5,643 bases of DNA from Streptomyces roseochromogenus subsp. oscitans DS 12.976 (GTDB taxonomy: Bacteria; Actinomycetota; Actinomycetes; Streptomycetales; Streptomycetaceae): the NCBI RefSeq assembly GCF_000497445.1, contig NZ_CM002285.1, positions 9,479,227-9,484,869 on the forward strand. The letters run 5' to 3'. Shown one piece after another: positions 1 to 4,991 of this stretch (positions within the stretch are counted from its first letter, which is position 1; every line of letters begins with the position of its first letter). A program made the position numbers and the translations under genes. The notes under the pieces were generated by a model. The model had not been told where the DNA came from, made no database searches, and worked only from the letters and a program-made list of their open reading frames with translations.

Positions 1-393
1 GGGCCAGCAGGAACTCGTCCAGTTCCGTCAGCTCCAGCGACTTCGCCGGCCGCCAGCCCATATACGTCGCCACCTGCCGCAGATGATCCGTACGCGTCTG
101 CCCCGGGAAACCCCGTACCCGCGCAGCACCTCGACCGGCAGGCCGATCTGCCGCGCCAGCCGCCCCACCGCCGCCGGCGGAACGGAGGGAACCTCGTCCG
201 GCACGAAGCCCAGCCACGGCAGCGTGCACAACTGCACCGCGGCCCCGAGAACCGTCTGGGAACGCAGGAACTTCCGCAGGAACGCCTCATCCGCCGGGGT
301 GAGAGTGAAGTAGCGGATCAGCTCTTCCTTGCCGATCGCCGGAAACGAGCGCAGGGCCTCCTGCTCCTCGTCGGAGAACACCCGTGTTGCCAT
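1..393 (-). pseudogene. Tn3-family transposase, N-terminal part, frameshifted and cut by window edge
   Basis: The reading frame from ATG at 393 gives MATRVFSDEEQEALRSFPAI followed by ELIRYFTLTPADEAFLRKF, the characteristic N-terminus (DUF4158) of actinobacterial Tn3-family transposases, which are normally about 1000 residues. After residues VEVLRGYGVSR the frame goes wrong. From about base 100 down to base 1 a second frame reads GQTRTDHLRQVATYMGWRPA and then ELTELDEFLLA, which is the normal continuation of this family. The two frames rejoin if one base is restored in the CCCC run at 101-104 (GGGG on the coding strand), so a single-base loss or a sequencing error is the simplest explanation. 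The rest of the gene would lie left of the window. ATG 393 is preferred over the TTG at 417 because family members begin MATRVF, and GGAG lies about 10 nt upstream. Tn3 transposases carry out replicative transposition through a DDE catalytic domain, which is not in this window. The family call is recognition from memory, not a search. Confidence 0.85.
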
Positions 394-541
394 CTGCCCG
401 TCGCTCCGGTCAGCCAATTCACTGGTTCAGCCCAACGAGCAAACCGACTCGACGGAAACGGCCCAGGTCAGGGGCTACTTCGTTGATTTTGCCGCGAATA
501 CTGCTGGGACGCCTCCGAGGCCCGTCGGCGGATGCGGTGCA
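394..541. other. Spacer between transposase start and hairpin, no gene
   Basis: No coding frame with recognisable content was found between the transposase start and the hairpin downstream of the propeller gene. A transposon boundary or a resolution site could lie here, because Tn3 transposase genes are often preceded by such sites, but no matching terminal inverted repeat could be identified from the one end that is visible. Confidence 0.4.
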
Positions 542-569
542 GCGGTGCCGGGCATTGTCCCGGCACCGC
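542..569 (-). terminator. Strong hairpin downstream of the secreted propeller gene
   Basis: A perfect 11-bp inverted repeat, GCGGTGCCGGG (542-552) and CCCGGCACCGC (559-569), encloses a 6-nt loop CATTGT. It begins 30 nt after the stop codon of the minus-strand gene that ends at 599. There is no T-tract on either side, which is common for actinobacterial terminators, so a termination role is inferred from position and stability. It could act on transcripts from both directions. Confidence 0.65.
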
Positions 570-598
570 GCGGAGGGCGCTTGTGCCCCATCCGCGGC

Positions 599-1705
599 TC
601 AGCCGGATGATCCAGCCACTCCGGCGGGTCGCCAGGCGGACATGTTCGTGTAGCGCTGGACCAGCGTTGCCTGGGTCCACGCGCCGTTGGCGTAGCGCGT
701 GGTGTGGAAGAGCGTGCCGCGGTTGTCGTCGGAGGCGAAAACGAGCTGGAGGTTTCCTGCCACGTTGACGGCGGTGACCTCCTGCAGCACGGTGCCGATG
801 AAACCCGCGCGGTTGAAATCGACCCGTGCGTTGATGTCGTCCCAACTGCTCCAGTGCCCGTTCGGGCTGCGGATGGTGTGGTACTGCGCGACCTGGCCGT
901 TGGTCAGCACGACCATCTGCAGGCTACTGCCGAATCCGGCCATGGCCACCCGGATCGGCATGCCCCAGTGGCGGGGGGTGCCGGCCCAGGACAGCACGTT
1001 GCTCCACGGCGTCCACCTGCCGTTCGTGCCGAGGGCGGTGTGCAGAACCGTGCGGTGGATCTGGTCCACCGCGGCCACCTGCAGCCCTCCGCCGACCGAG
1101 GCGGCCGACAGGCTCTCGAACCAGTCGTTGCGGTAGGCGCCGCCTGGCGCCACCTGATCGGGAGCGGTCCAGGTGCCGTGGGACTGCTCCATGGTGTGCA
1201 TCAGGCGGCCGTTGGTGTCGATGTACACCAGGTGCACATGGGTTCCTACGACGGCTGCCGCAAGGTAGTTCCGCGTCGGCTTGGAGGTCACCCGCACCGG
1301 CGCCAGGCCGGGCATCGGAGTGGGGGCGGGCCAGCTGCCGTCCGGGTTCTGGGTGGTCTCCTCCAAGGTGACGTCCGAGCCGGTGGGCTGCTCGATGAAC
1401 AGACGCAGCCGGCCGTTTTGCACCACGTCGGTGAAGTCGTAGAAGAACCCGCTCTTGAACAGGTGCTTGGTCGGGGCCCACTTGCCGTTGGCGTATCGGG
1501 CGGTCTGCAGGACCTCCCAGTTGGCGCCCTGCACGAGCAGGTCGAGTCCGCCGTTGCCGGCCATCGCCGCCGGGTGGGCGGGGGAGGCGGCAACTGCCGA
1601 GGAGGCGGCGGCCGCTGCCTGTGAAGCAGCGGGTGCTGCCAGGGGAGTGAGGCTGATTGCGGCGGCGAGGCACAGCCGCGCTATCCGCCGGAGGTATGAC
1701 TTCAA
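599..1705 (-). CDS. Secreted repeat protein, PLL/tectonin-like beta-propeller
   Basis: The product has 368 residues from a TTG start. Residues 1-30 form a Sec-type signal peptide: basic KSYLRRIAR, hydrophobic core, then AAPAASQA. An Ala-rich linker follows to about residue 50. Six repeats then begin near residues 54, 99, 156, 207, 261 and 318, a period of 45-57, sharing the pattern LxLVxxxxxGxLxHTxRxxNGxWxxxxxV; examples are LHTALGTNGRWTPWSNV and LFHTTRYANGAWTQATLV. This layout fits secreted PLL-like lectin or tectonin-like beta-propellers, common in Streptomyces, which usually bind glycans. The mature chain has no cysteine and no catalytic motif I can see, so a binding role is more likely than an enzyme; ligand unknown. 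AGAGGG lies 4 nt upstream of the TTG, a slightly tight ribosome site, but this start gives the best signal peptide. The gene stands alone, with a hairpin after it and an insertion-sequence relic upstream. Confidence 0.8.
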   Translation of the reverse strand: MKSYLRRIARLCLAAAISLTPLAAPAASQAAAAASSAVAASPAHPAAMAGNGGLDLLVQGANWEVLQTARYANGKWAPTKHLFKSGFFYDFTDVVQNGRLRLFIEQPTGSDVTLEETTQNPDGSWPAPTPMPGLAPVRVTSKPTRNYLAAAVVGTHVHLVYIDTNGRLMHTMEQSHGTWTAPDQVAPGGAYRNDWFESLSAASVGGGLQVAAVDQIHRTVLHTALGTNGRWTPWSNVLSWAGTPRHWGMPIRVAMAGFGSSLQMVVLTNGQVAQYHTIRSPNGHWSSWDDINARVDFNRAGFIGTVLQEVTAVNVAGNLQLVFASDDNRGTLFHTTRYANGAWTQATLVQRYTNMSAWRPAGVAGSSG

Positions 1706-1737
1706 GGAACCCTCTGGTGCGTAGGAGACAGACGGGG

Positions 1738-1743
1738 ATCTTA
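1738..1743 (-). promoter_or_regulatory. Candidate -10 box of the secreted propeller gene
   Basis: TAAGAT on the minus strand fits the TAnnnT -10 pattern and lies 32 nt upstream of the TTG start at 1705, implying a short leader of roughly 25 nt. The -35 region 17-18 nt upstream (around GTTCAG) matches the consensus poorly, so this is a weak call. Confidence 0.3.
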
Positions 1744-1840
1744 GGGGATGCTGTGAAGACCTGAACAGCCGTGCGCCCGGCGGATCCTTTCGTGCCCGTG
1801 CGACCGCGCCACCCCACGGGACCGCCGGCCCGGAGGCTGT

Positions 1841-2035
1841 TCACCAGACGGTTCGTGGACCAGGTGCAGTTCCTGGCCCCCGCGCCAGTTCGTTCTCCAA
1901 CTCGGCGAACTGCTCGTCGGACAGCTTGGGCAGTTTCGGCGGCCCCACAAATGTGAGCGCGGCCATCCACCCTTCCCCAAGGCGCGAGCGCTGCCTGATC
2001 ACCCGCCGGACGGCATACCCAATCCACCTGCACAC
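1841..2035 (-). pseudogene. IS630-family transposase relic (winged-helix region)
   Basis: The minus frame contains GEGWMAALTFVGPPKLPKLS followed by DEQFAELENELARGP (about 1972 down to 1874). This resembles the linker and winged-helix segment of IS630-family transposases, where the usual text is close to EGGMAAL-SKGPP-KLSDEQFAELE-ELARGP. The preceding residues RRVIRQRSRLGEGW could be the end of the first helix-turn-helix. After ARGP the expected AAHGW-DQ-WTLAR stretch is absent, the frame reaches TGA at 1841-1843, and no other frame restores the DDE catalytic domain. It is therefore a fragment of about 50-60 residues from a protein of about 350, with no ability to transpose. It lies upstream of the secreted propeller gene in the same orientation, so decay of this element may have shaped that gene's upstream region. 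A database search of 1841-2035 would settle the family. Confidence 0.6.
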
Positions 2036-2136
2036 ATGGAGAACAGACTCTTCCTCTGGACCGGCGCGGGGGTGACGGAGCGTCAGCGAACTCCTGATGC
2101 TGCCGCTTCCCTGCGAGTCCGCCGTGTTTGCCGATC
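2036..2136. other. Non-coding stretch between IS630 relic and promoter region
   Basis: No convincing reading frame or RNA gene is seen here. It may contain decayed insertion-sequence DNA continuing from the relic on its left, but no recognisable terminal repeat was found. Confidence 0.35.
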
Positions 2137-2154
2137 CTCTGAGTTCGCTCTGAG
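2137..2154 (+). repeat. 11-nt-spaced direct repeat CTCTGAG upstream of the HExxE gene
   Basis: CTCTGAG occurs at 2137-2143 and again at 2148-2154, a period of 11 nt or about one helical turn, ending 15 nt before the proposed -35 box. The two 11-mers match at 8 of 11 positions. Tandem half-sites at 11-nt spacing are typical of OmpR/PhoB-class response regulators; the sequence is not a clear PHO box. Regulator identity is unknown. Confidence 0.4.
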
Positions 2155-2169
2155 GGTGTTGATGCAGTC

Positions 2170-2199
2170 TTGAACAGCAGGTGACAGATCACCTAACGT
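2170..2199 (+). promoter_or_regulatory. Candidate promoter with operator-like palindrome in the spacer
   Basis: A -35-like TTGAAC (2170-2175) and a -10-like TAACGT (2194-2199) are separated by 18 nt. Between them lies a perfect palindrome, AGGTGA (2179-2184), CAGA, TCACCT (2189-2194), whose right arm overlaps the first base of the -10 box. A protein bound there would block RNA polymerase. It sits about 105 nt upstream of the GTG start of the secreted HExxE protein, implying a leader of about 100 nt. Box matches are only partial. Confidence 0.4.
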
Positions 2200-2211
2200 C
2201 TCGCGGCGCAA

Positions 2212-2243
2212 GGCACGTTCCAACGTGGTGACACCAACGTGCC
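2212..2243 (+). repeat. Inverted and direct repeats in the leader of the HExxE gene
   Basis: GGCACGTT (2212-2219) and AACGTGCC (2236-2243) form a perfect 8-bp inverted repeat. Overlapping it, CCAACGTG occurs twice, at 2220-2227 and 2234-2241, a 14-nt period, and GGTG-A-CACC (2227-2235) is a small palindrome at the centre. The structure lies just after the proposed transcription start, so it could be an RNA hairpin in the leader or a second DNA operator. Confidence 0.45.
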
Positions 2244-2290
2244 GCCTGGCCAGCGGCGTTGCACAGCCCTCCCGCACGTCTCCCTGACAG

Positions 2291-2296
2291 AGAAGG
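2291..2296 (+). promoter_or_regulatory. Ribosome binding site AGAAGG
   Basis: AGAAGG stands 8 nt before the GTG at 2305-2307, and translation from that GTG opens directly into a signal peptide. This decides the start over the upstream ATG at 2239, which would add 22 residues in front of the signal peptide. Confidence 0.75.
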
Positions 2297-2304
2297 GCAC
2301 CACC

Positions 2305-3282
2305 GTGCTTCGTTCTGCATTTGCCGTCGGCTGCGCCACAGCGCTCGCCGTCGCCGGTCTCGCCGCCGCCGCACCCGCAGGGGCCGGCGAGCTCGCACCG
2401 CACCACCACCAGATGAAGACTCGCGGCGCGCACACCGCGGCCGCTGCGGGCAACAACCTCTCGTACAACGGCGGCAACGTCGTCACCAACCCGCAGATCT
2501 ACGTCGTCTACTGGGGCAATCAGTGGGGCACCGGCTCCACGGTCACCAACGACCCCTCGGGCGAGGCCGCACTGCAGCTGAACTTCTTCCAGCACGCCTA
2601 CGGCAACGGTGACACCTGGTCCAACTCACAGACCCAGTACTGCCAGGGCGTGACCGTCGGCACCACCCAGTGCAACGGGGCCGGCACGGCGGTGGGCCAC
2701 CCCACCTCCGACCCCGTGGCCGGCACCTGGCTGGACAGCTCGGCCAAGGTCGCCAACAGACCGAGCGACGCCTCGATCGCCGCGGAAGCTGTCAAGGCCG
2801 CCGCCCACTTCGGGGTCTCCGGCGACAACGTCGAGGTCATCGTCGACCTGCCGCACGGGGTCGTGCCCAACGGCTTCAAGACGCAGTACTGCGCCTGGCA
2901 CGACCACACCACCACCGGCTCTGGCGCTGACCTACCCTACACCAACATGCCGTACGTCACGGACGCGGGTACGGGGTGCGGCGCGAACTTCGTCGCGACG
3001 GGCTCGTCCGGGGTCAACGGTGCCACCGAGGGCATCACCATCGTCGGCGGCCACGAGTACGCCGAGACCCTCACCGACCCAGCCCCGAGCAGTGGCTGGG
3101 TGGACAGCACCGGCTACGAGACCGGCGACAAGTGTGCCTGGATCTCCAGCGGGCAGGGCGCGTCCACGATCGTCGGCCTCAACGGCACGAACTTCGCCGT
3201 GCAGTCGCTGTGGAGCAACAACTTCAACGGCGGGGCGGGCGGCTGCGTGGTCTCCTACACCAGCGCGAGCAACCAGCACTGA
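2305..3282 (+). CDS. Secreted HExxE protein, EXORDIUM/phi-1-like, possible metalloprotease
   Basis: From GTG 2305 the product has 325 residues. Residues 1-27 are a signal peptide (MLRSAFAVG, Ala-rich core, APAGA before the likely cut). A His-rich segment HHH (33-35) follows, then a domain opening with NPQIYVVYWGNQW (63-74). The motif GGHEYAETLTDP (249-259) gives HExxE at 250-254, followed by GWVDSTGYETGDKCAW (264-279) and AVQSLWSN (298-305). The same order, HELAE then an acidic residue plus Cys then a WxW-like end, is what I recall of plant EXORDIUM/phosphate-induced protein 1, so remote homology is likely. Six mature cysteines (113, 123, 196, 225, 277, 314) suggest three disulfides, fitting an extracellular protein. 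H250, E251 and E254 look like zinc-type ligands or a catalytic residue, so a peptidase role is plausible but unproven. The gene has its own candidate promoter and a terminator-like hairpin 20 nt after the stop. I give no gene name. Confidence 0.8.
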   Translation: MLRSAFAVGCATALAVAGLAAAAPAGAGELAPHHHQMKTRGAHTAAAAGNNLSYNGGNVVTNPQIYVVYWGNQWGTGSTVTNDPSGEAALQLNFFQHAYGNGDTWSNSQTQYCQGVTVGTTQCNGAGTAVGHPTSDPVAGTWLDSSAKVANRPSDASIAAEAVKAAAHFGVSGDNVEVIVDLPHGVVPNGFKTQYCAWHDHTTTGSGADLPYTNMPYVTDAGTGCGANFVATGSSGVNGATEGITIVGGHEYAETLTDPAPSSGWVDSTGYETGDKCAWISSGQGASTIVGLNGTNFAVQSLWSNNFNGGAGGCVVSYTSASNQH

Positions 3283-3302
3283 CACCACATCCGGTTCGCA
3301 GA

Positions 3303-3335
3303 CCGAGTCCGCTCCCCTTACCGGGGCGGGCTCGG
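3303..3335 (+). terminator. Terminator-like hairpin after the HExxE gene
   Basis: CCGAGTCCGCTCC (3303-3315) pairs with GGGGCGGGCTCGG (3323-3335) in a 13-bp stem with two G-U pairs and a 7-nt loop CCTTACC. It starts 20 nt after the stop codon. There is no T-tract. It separates the HExxE gene from the lipoprotein gene, whose start is 28 nt further on, so the two may be separate transcripts or be joined by partial read-through. Confidence 0.65.
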
Positions 3336-3350
3336 CCTCCGGCCTCATTC

Positions 3351-3355
3351 GAGGG
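3351..3355 (+). promoter_or_regulatory. Ribosome binding site GAGGG
   Basis: GAGGG lies 8 nt before the GTG at 3364-3366, the ideal distance. The in-frame GTG at 3355 and ATG at 3358 overlap this site or sit only 2-3 nt from it, so GTG 3364 is preferred as the start of the lipoprotein. Confidence 0.6.
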
Positions 3356-3363
3356 TGATGATC

Positions 3364-3795
3364 GTGAACCGAACCCTGTCCGTACTCACGCTCGTGACCG
3401 CCGCCCTGCTGTCTGCCTGCAGCGCCAGGGCATCCACGGTGGCAGCAGCCCCCGCGCCCACCCCGACCCCGCCGTCACCTCCTGCCTGCGCGAAGCTGCC
3501 AGCCGGCGTGCTGCCGCACTCCGCCGGGCAGCTGACGCAGAAACACAAGGGCGTGTACTGCCTCCCGCGTGGTCAGAGGGTGGACATCTTCTTGACCGCG
3601 AGGAACAGCGGCCGGTGGCAGCCGGTCCACATAGCCGGGAACGGCGTGCTGGTGCCCGCGAACACCGGCGTGATGACCGCACCAGTCGGCGTCACTCCGG
3701 CGATGTTCGTAGGTACGACGGACGGCACGGCGGTACTGACCAGTTCGACCCCGTCAGGAGGCAGGTGGAAGGTCACCATCGAGGTCAAGGGCTAG
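3364..3795 (+). CDS. Small lipoprotein with Pro-rich tether and beta-rich domain
   Basis: From GTG 3364 the product has 143 residues. MNRTLSVLTLVTAALLSAC ends in the lipobox LSAC with the lipidated cysteine at 19, so the protein should be anchored to the outer face of the membrane. A flexible tether rich in Ala, Pro and Thr (about 22-40, APAPTPTPPSPP) leads to a domain of about 100 residues. That domain has Cys42 and Cys66, which may form a disulfide, and alternating strands such as RVDIFLTA (72-79), AVLTSSTP (123-130) and GGRWKVTIEVKG (132-143). The ending resembles small Ig-like beta-sandwich proteins of actinobacteria. No enzyme motif is visible and the function is unknown. Only 81 nt separate it from the HExxE gene on the same strand, so the two may work together at the cell surface, though a hairpin stands between them. 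An ATG at 3358 would add two residues and leave the lipobox intact. Confidence 0.75.
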   Translation: MNRTLSVLTLVTAALLSACSARASTVAAAPAPTPTPPSPPACAKLPAGVLPHSAGQLTQKHKGVYCLPRGQRVDIFLTARNSGRWQPVHIAGNGVLVPANTGVMTAPVGVTPAMFVGTTDGTAVLTSSTPSGGRWKVTIEVKG

Positions 3796-3797
3796 TA

Positions 3798-3812
3798 GGA
3801 CTCCGTTAGTCC
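3798..3812 (+). terminator. Short hairpin immediately after the lipoprotein stop
   Basis: GGACT (3798-3802), loop CCGTT, AGTCC (3808-3812) is a perfect 5-bp stem starting 3 nt after the stop codon. The stem is short and has no T-tract, so it may be a weak terminator or a 3'-end stabilising element. A larger GC-rich hairpin cluster follows about 35 nt later. Confidence 0.3.
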
Positions 3813-3847
3813 ACCGGACCGTTGGGACGGCGCCGCCCCCTGGTCCT

Positions 3848-3900
3848 GGCCGGGGCGAGGAGCCCCCTGCCGCGCCGGCCGGAGCTGGCGGGCTCCCGCC
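3848..3900 (+). terminator. GC-rich hairpin cluster downstream of the lipoprotein gene
   Basis: GGCCGG (3848-3853) pairs with CCGGCC (3875-3880). Alternatively GGGGC (3852-3856) pairs with GCCCC (3862-3866) around the loop GAGGA. A further stem, GGCGG (3887-3891) with CCGCC (3896-3900), has the loop GCTC. The cluster could serve as the main transcription end of the lipoprotein gene. GC-rich DNA forms such stems by chance fairly often, hence the low confidence. Confidence 0.3.
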
Positions 3901-3944
3901 GCCGATCACGAGCCTGATCAATCGATGTACGGAGACGGGGTGGA

Positions 3945-3986
3945 GGTCGGGTGGCCCGGGGTGCGATTCCCCCGAGCCACCCGACC
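3945..3986. repeat. Very stable inverted repeat with alternative pairing partners
   Basis: GGTCGGGTGGC (3945-3955) pairs perfectly with GCCACCCGACC (3976-3986). After one C-A mismatch, CGGGG (3957-3961) pairs with CCCCG (3970-3974), leaving the 8-nt loop TGCGATTC. This gives 16 pairs, nearly all G-C, in a 42-nt element. The right arm CCACCCG (3978-3984) could instead pair with CGGGTGG at 3996-4002 or 4045-4051, so exclusive hairpins are possible. The inner part looks like a tRNA T-arm (GGGG-TGCGATT-CCCC), but no cloverleaf surrounds it. Roles as terminator, attenuator or mobile-element end are all open. Confidence 0.6.
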
Positions 3987-4123
3987 CCTGTGCTGCGGGT
4001 GGTCGTCTCGGCCGTGGCGCACAGCTGGACGGTACGGCGCAGATCGGGTGGTCCACGCTCTGGGAGGCTGCCGGACACGGTCATTCGTCATGGAAACGAA
4101 GACGGTGCCGCTCAGGCCAGCCG

Positions 4124-4219
4124 TCAGGGCAGCGCGGAGCCGGTGCCCCTGCGGATGATCCGCAGCAGGCACTTGCCCTCGTCGTCATCGATCTCGCGGA
4201 CGCGAACTCGTTCTGCCAC
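4124..4219 (-). pseudogene. IS630-family transposase relic, N-terminal 31 residues
   Basis: From GTG at 4219 the minus strand reads VAERVRVREIDDDEGKCLLR then IIRRGTGSALP and stops (TGA, 4126-4124). I recognise this as the extreme N-terminus of one IS630-family transposase group, usually MA-PVRVREIDDDEGQ-LLRIIRRGTGS followed by VVTWRRAQMVLLSAQG. Homology stops after RRGTGS, so the remaining roughly 300 residues, including the DDE domain, are missing here. A short stretch in another frame near 4075-4105 reads VFVSMTNDRVRQ, which might be a scrap of the later TFTSEDRVRDV segment, but this is weak. The relic belongs to a different IS630 subgroup from the one at 1841-2035. It lies in the gap between the lipoprotein gene and the monooxygenase-like gene. 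Confidence 0.65.
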
Positions 4220-4267
4220 CCGGACGGCCTGGCGGGACGGCGCTTGCCGGACCAGGATCCGAACGGT

Positions 4268-4308
4268 GCGTCACGTCATAACAGGACGAAAGTTCTCTGA
4301 TGTGACGC
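4268..4308. repeat. Interrupted inverted repeat, possible insertion-sequence end
   Basis: GCGTCACGTCA (4268-4278) and TGATGTGACGC (4298-4308) match as an inverted repeat at 10 of 11 positions with a 19-nt spacer. It lies 49-89 nt upstream of the IS630 relic's start codon, about where the end of such an element would be, and TA follows at 4309-4310, the dinucleotide that IS630 elements target. It could equally be a regulatory palindrome. Confidence 0.4.
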
Positions 4309-4388
4309 TAGATCGGGCTCGCGAGGGGCACGCCGACCCGTTCCATGCGAGCTTGTGGCAGGACGGTCACTGAAGTCACTTCGGTTGG

Positions 4389-4769
4389 TCAGCCTGCTGT
4401 CGGGCTCTGCGGGACCTGCGCTCGTATGAACCCGTGGCTCCGCTCCACTTTCGCCACATGCAGTGTGTAGCTCTGGTACCACTCGACTTGCCCTCGCTTT
4501 TGCGCCGCGCGGTGCTCGGCGTTGCACCGCCACTCCGTGAGGGCGTCGGCGTCGCGGAAGTACCCGACGGTGATGGACAGCCCGCCAGGGGTCTGCGCGT
4601 GGTCCATCCCCAGGAACCCAGGGACGTCCTTCACCAGGTCTTCCATGCGTGTGTTGGTCTCGCCGTATCCGCTCTGGTCCTGGGTTCGCACCGCGGTGAA
4701 GACAGCCACGTAGTAAGGGGGTTCATAGGCCTCGACGGGCGCGACAGGCGCTTCCGAGTGATTGCTCAT
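4389..4769 (-). CDS. Antibiotic biosynthesis monooxygenase (ABM)-like protein
   Basis: The product has 126 residues from ATG 4769. After a polar N-terminus it reads YYVAVFTAVRTQDQSGYGET (19-38), VPGFLGMD (49-56), SITVGYFRDADALTEWR (65-81), AEHRAAQKRGQVEWY (84-98) and YTLHVAKVERSHGF (101-114). This is the pattern of the ABM/dimeric ferredoxin-like barrel proteins widespread in Streptomyces, with conserved W80, H86 and the GxxxWY segment. These proteins usually form dimers; some oxidise polyketide or quinone-like substrates without cofactor, but most have no known substrate, and none is evident here. An open frame extends upstream to 5057, but it lacks similarity, so ATG 4769 is chosen. The ribosome site is poor, and TACGGT six nt upstream suggests a leaderless message. 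It is divergent from the VOC gene at 5056, which may share its regulation. Confidence 0.85.
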   Translation of the reverse strand: MSNHSEAPVAPVEAYEPPYYVAVFTAVRTQDQSGYGETNTRMEDLVKDVPGFLGMDHAQTPGGLSITVGYFRDADALTEWRCNAEHRAAQKRGQVEWYQSYTLHVAKVERSHGFIRAQVPQSPTAG

Positions 4770-4775
4770 GGCGCC

Positions 4776-4781
4776 ACCGTA
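4776..4781 (-). promoter_or_regulatory. Candidate -10 box for leaderless transcription of the ABM-like gene
   Basis: TACGGT on the minus strand fits TAnnnT and is followed by exactly 6 nt before the ATG at 4769. That spacing would place the transcription start at or next to the A of the start codon. The lack of a good ribosome site supports this. No convincing -35 box is seen. Confidence 0.4.
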
Positions 4782-4969
4782 GGGCGGGATGCGGCCAACG
4801 ATCCAGCGTCTTTCCTGAACGGGACACATGAGGGATCGGGCTCTTGACCAAAGCCGTCCGAGCTCTCCTCCAGCTCCCGGAAACGGCCACGAGCCCACCG
4901 GTTCACAGAACGGCGCGAGGGATGCGGAACAGGGCGAACAATTGGCTGATGCGCGGCACCAGTTGGCGA

Positions 4970-4991
4970 GCTGACCATTGTGTTGGTCAGC
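4970..4991. promoter_or_regulatory. Perfect 8-bp inverted repeat, operator candidate in divergent spacer
   Basis: GCTGACCA (4970-4977) and TGGTCAGC (4984-4991) form a perfect inverted repeat around TTGTGT. It lies in the 286-nt spacer between the divergent ABM-like and VOC genes, 64 nt upstream of the VOC start. The size and symmetry fit a dimeric repressor site, for example of the TetR or MarR type, but no regulator gene is visible in the window. A hairpin function is also possible. Confidence 0.45.

Noticed and set aside
471..508. 38-nt stretch beginning GGGG, the length and first bases of a Tn3 terminal inverted repeat
   Set aside because: It points rightward, away from the transposase, has none of the usual inner bases (such as TTAAG), and no partner copy is present in the window.
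704..1624. Long plus-strand open frame of 306 codons opposite the secreted propeller gene
   Set aside because: Its product is low-complexity Val/Gly/His-rich text with no family likeness. It mirrors the high-GC third positions of the real minus-strand gene, which has a signal peptide and repeats.
924..2192. Minus-strand open frame of 422 codons overlapping the propeller gene and the IS630 relic
   Set aside because: It runs in a shifted frame through the clear propeller gene and is Arg/Pro-rich with no recognisable domain; an out-of-frame shadow.
3945..3990. tRNA gene suggested by the T-arm-like GGGGTGCGATTCCCC
   Set aside because: The T-loop has G where T55 is expected, no anticodon or D arm lies upstream, and the flanking bases pair with each other as a simple hairpin, not as an acceptor stem.
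3951..4373. Plus-strand open frame of 140 codons in the gap after the lipoprotein gene
   Set aside because: It starts within the strong hairpin, has no ribosome site or family similarity, and runs antisense to the IS630 relic.
4372..4382. Palindrome GAAGTCACTTC after the ABM-like gene as a terminator
   Set aside because: The arms are separated by a single base, so an RNA hairpin would have to open most of the stem; too weak to call.
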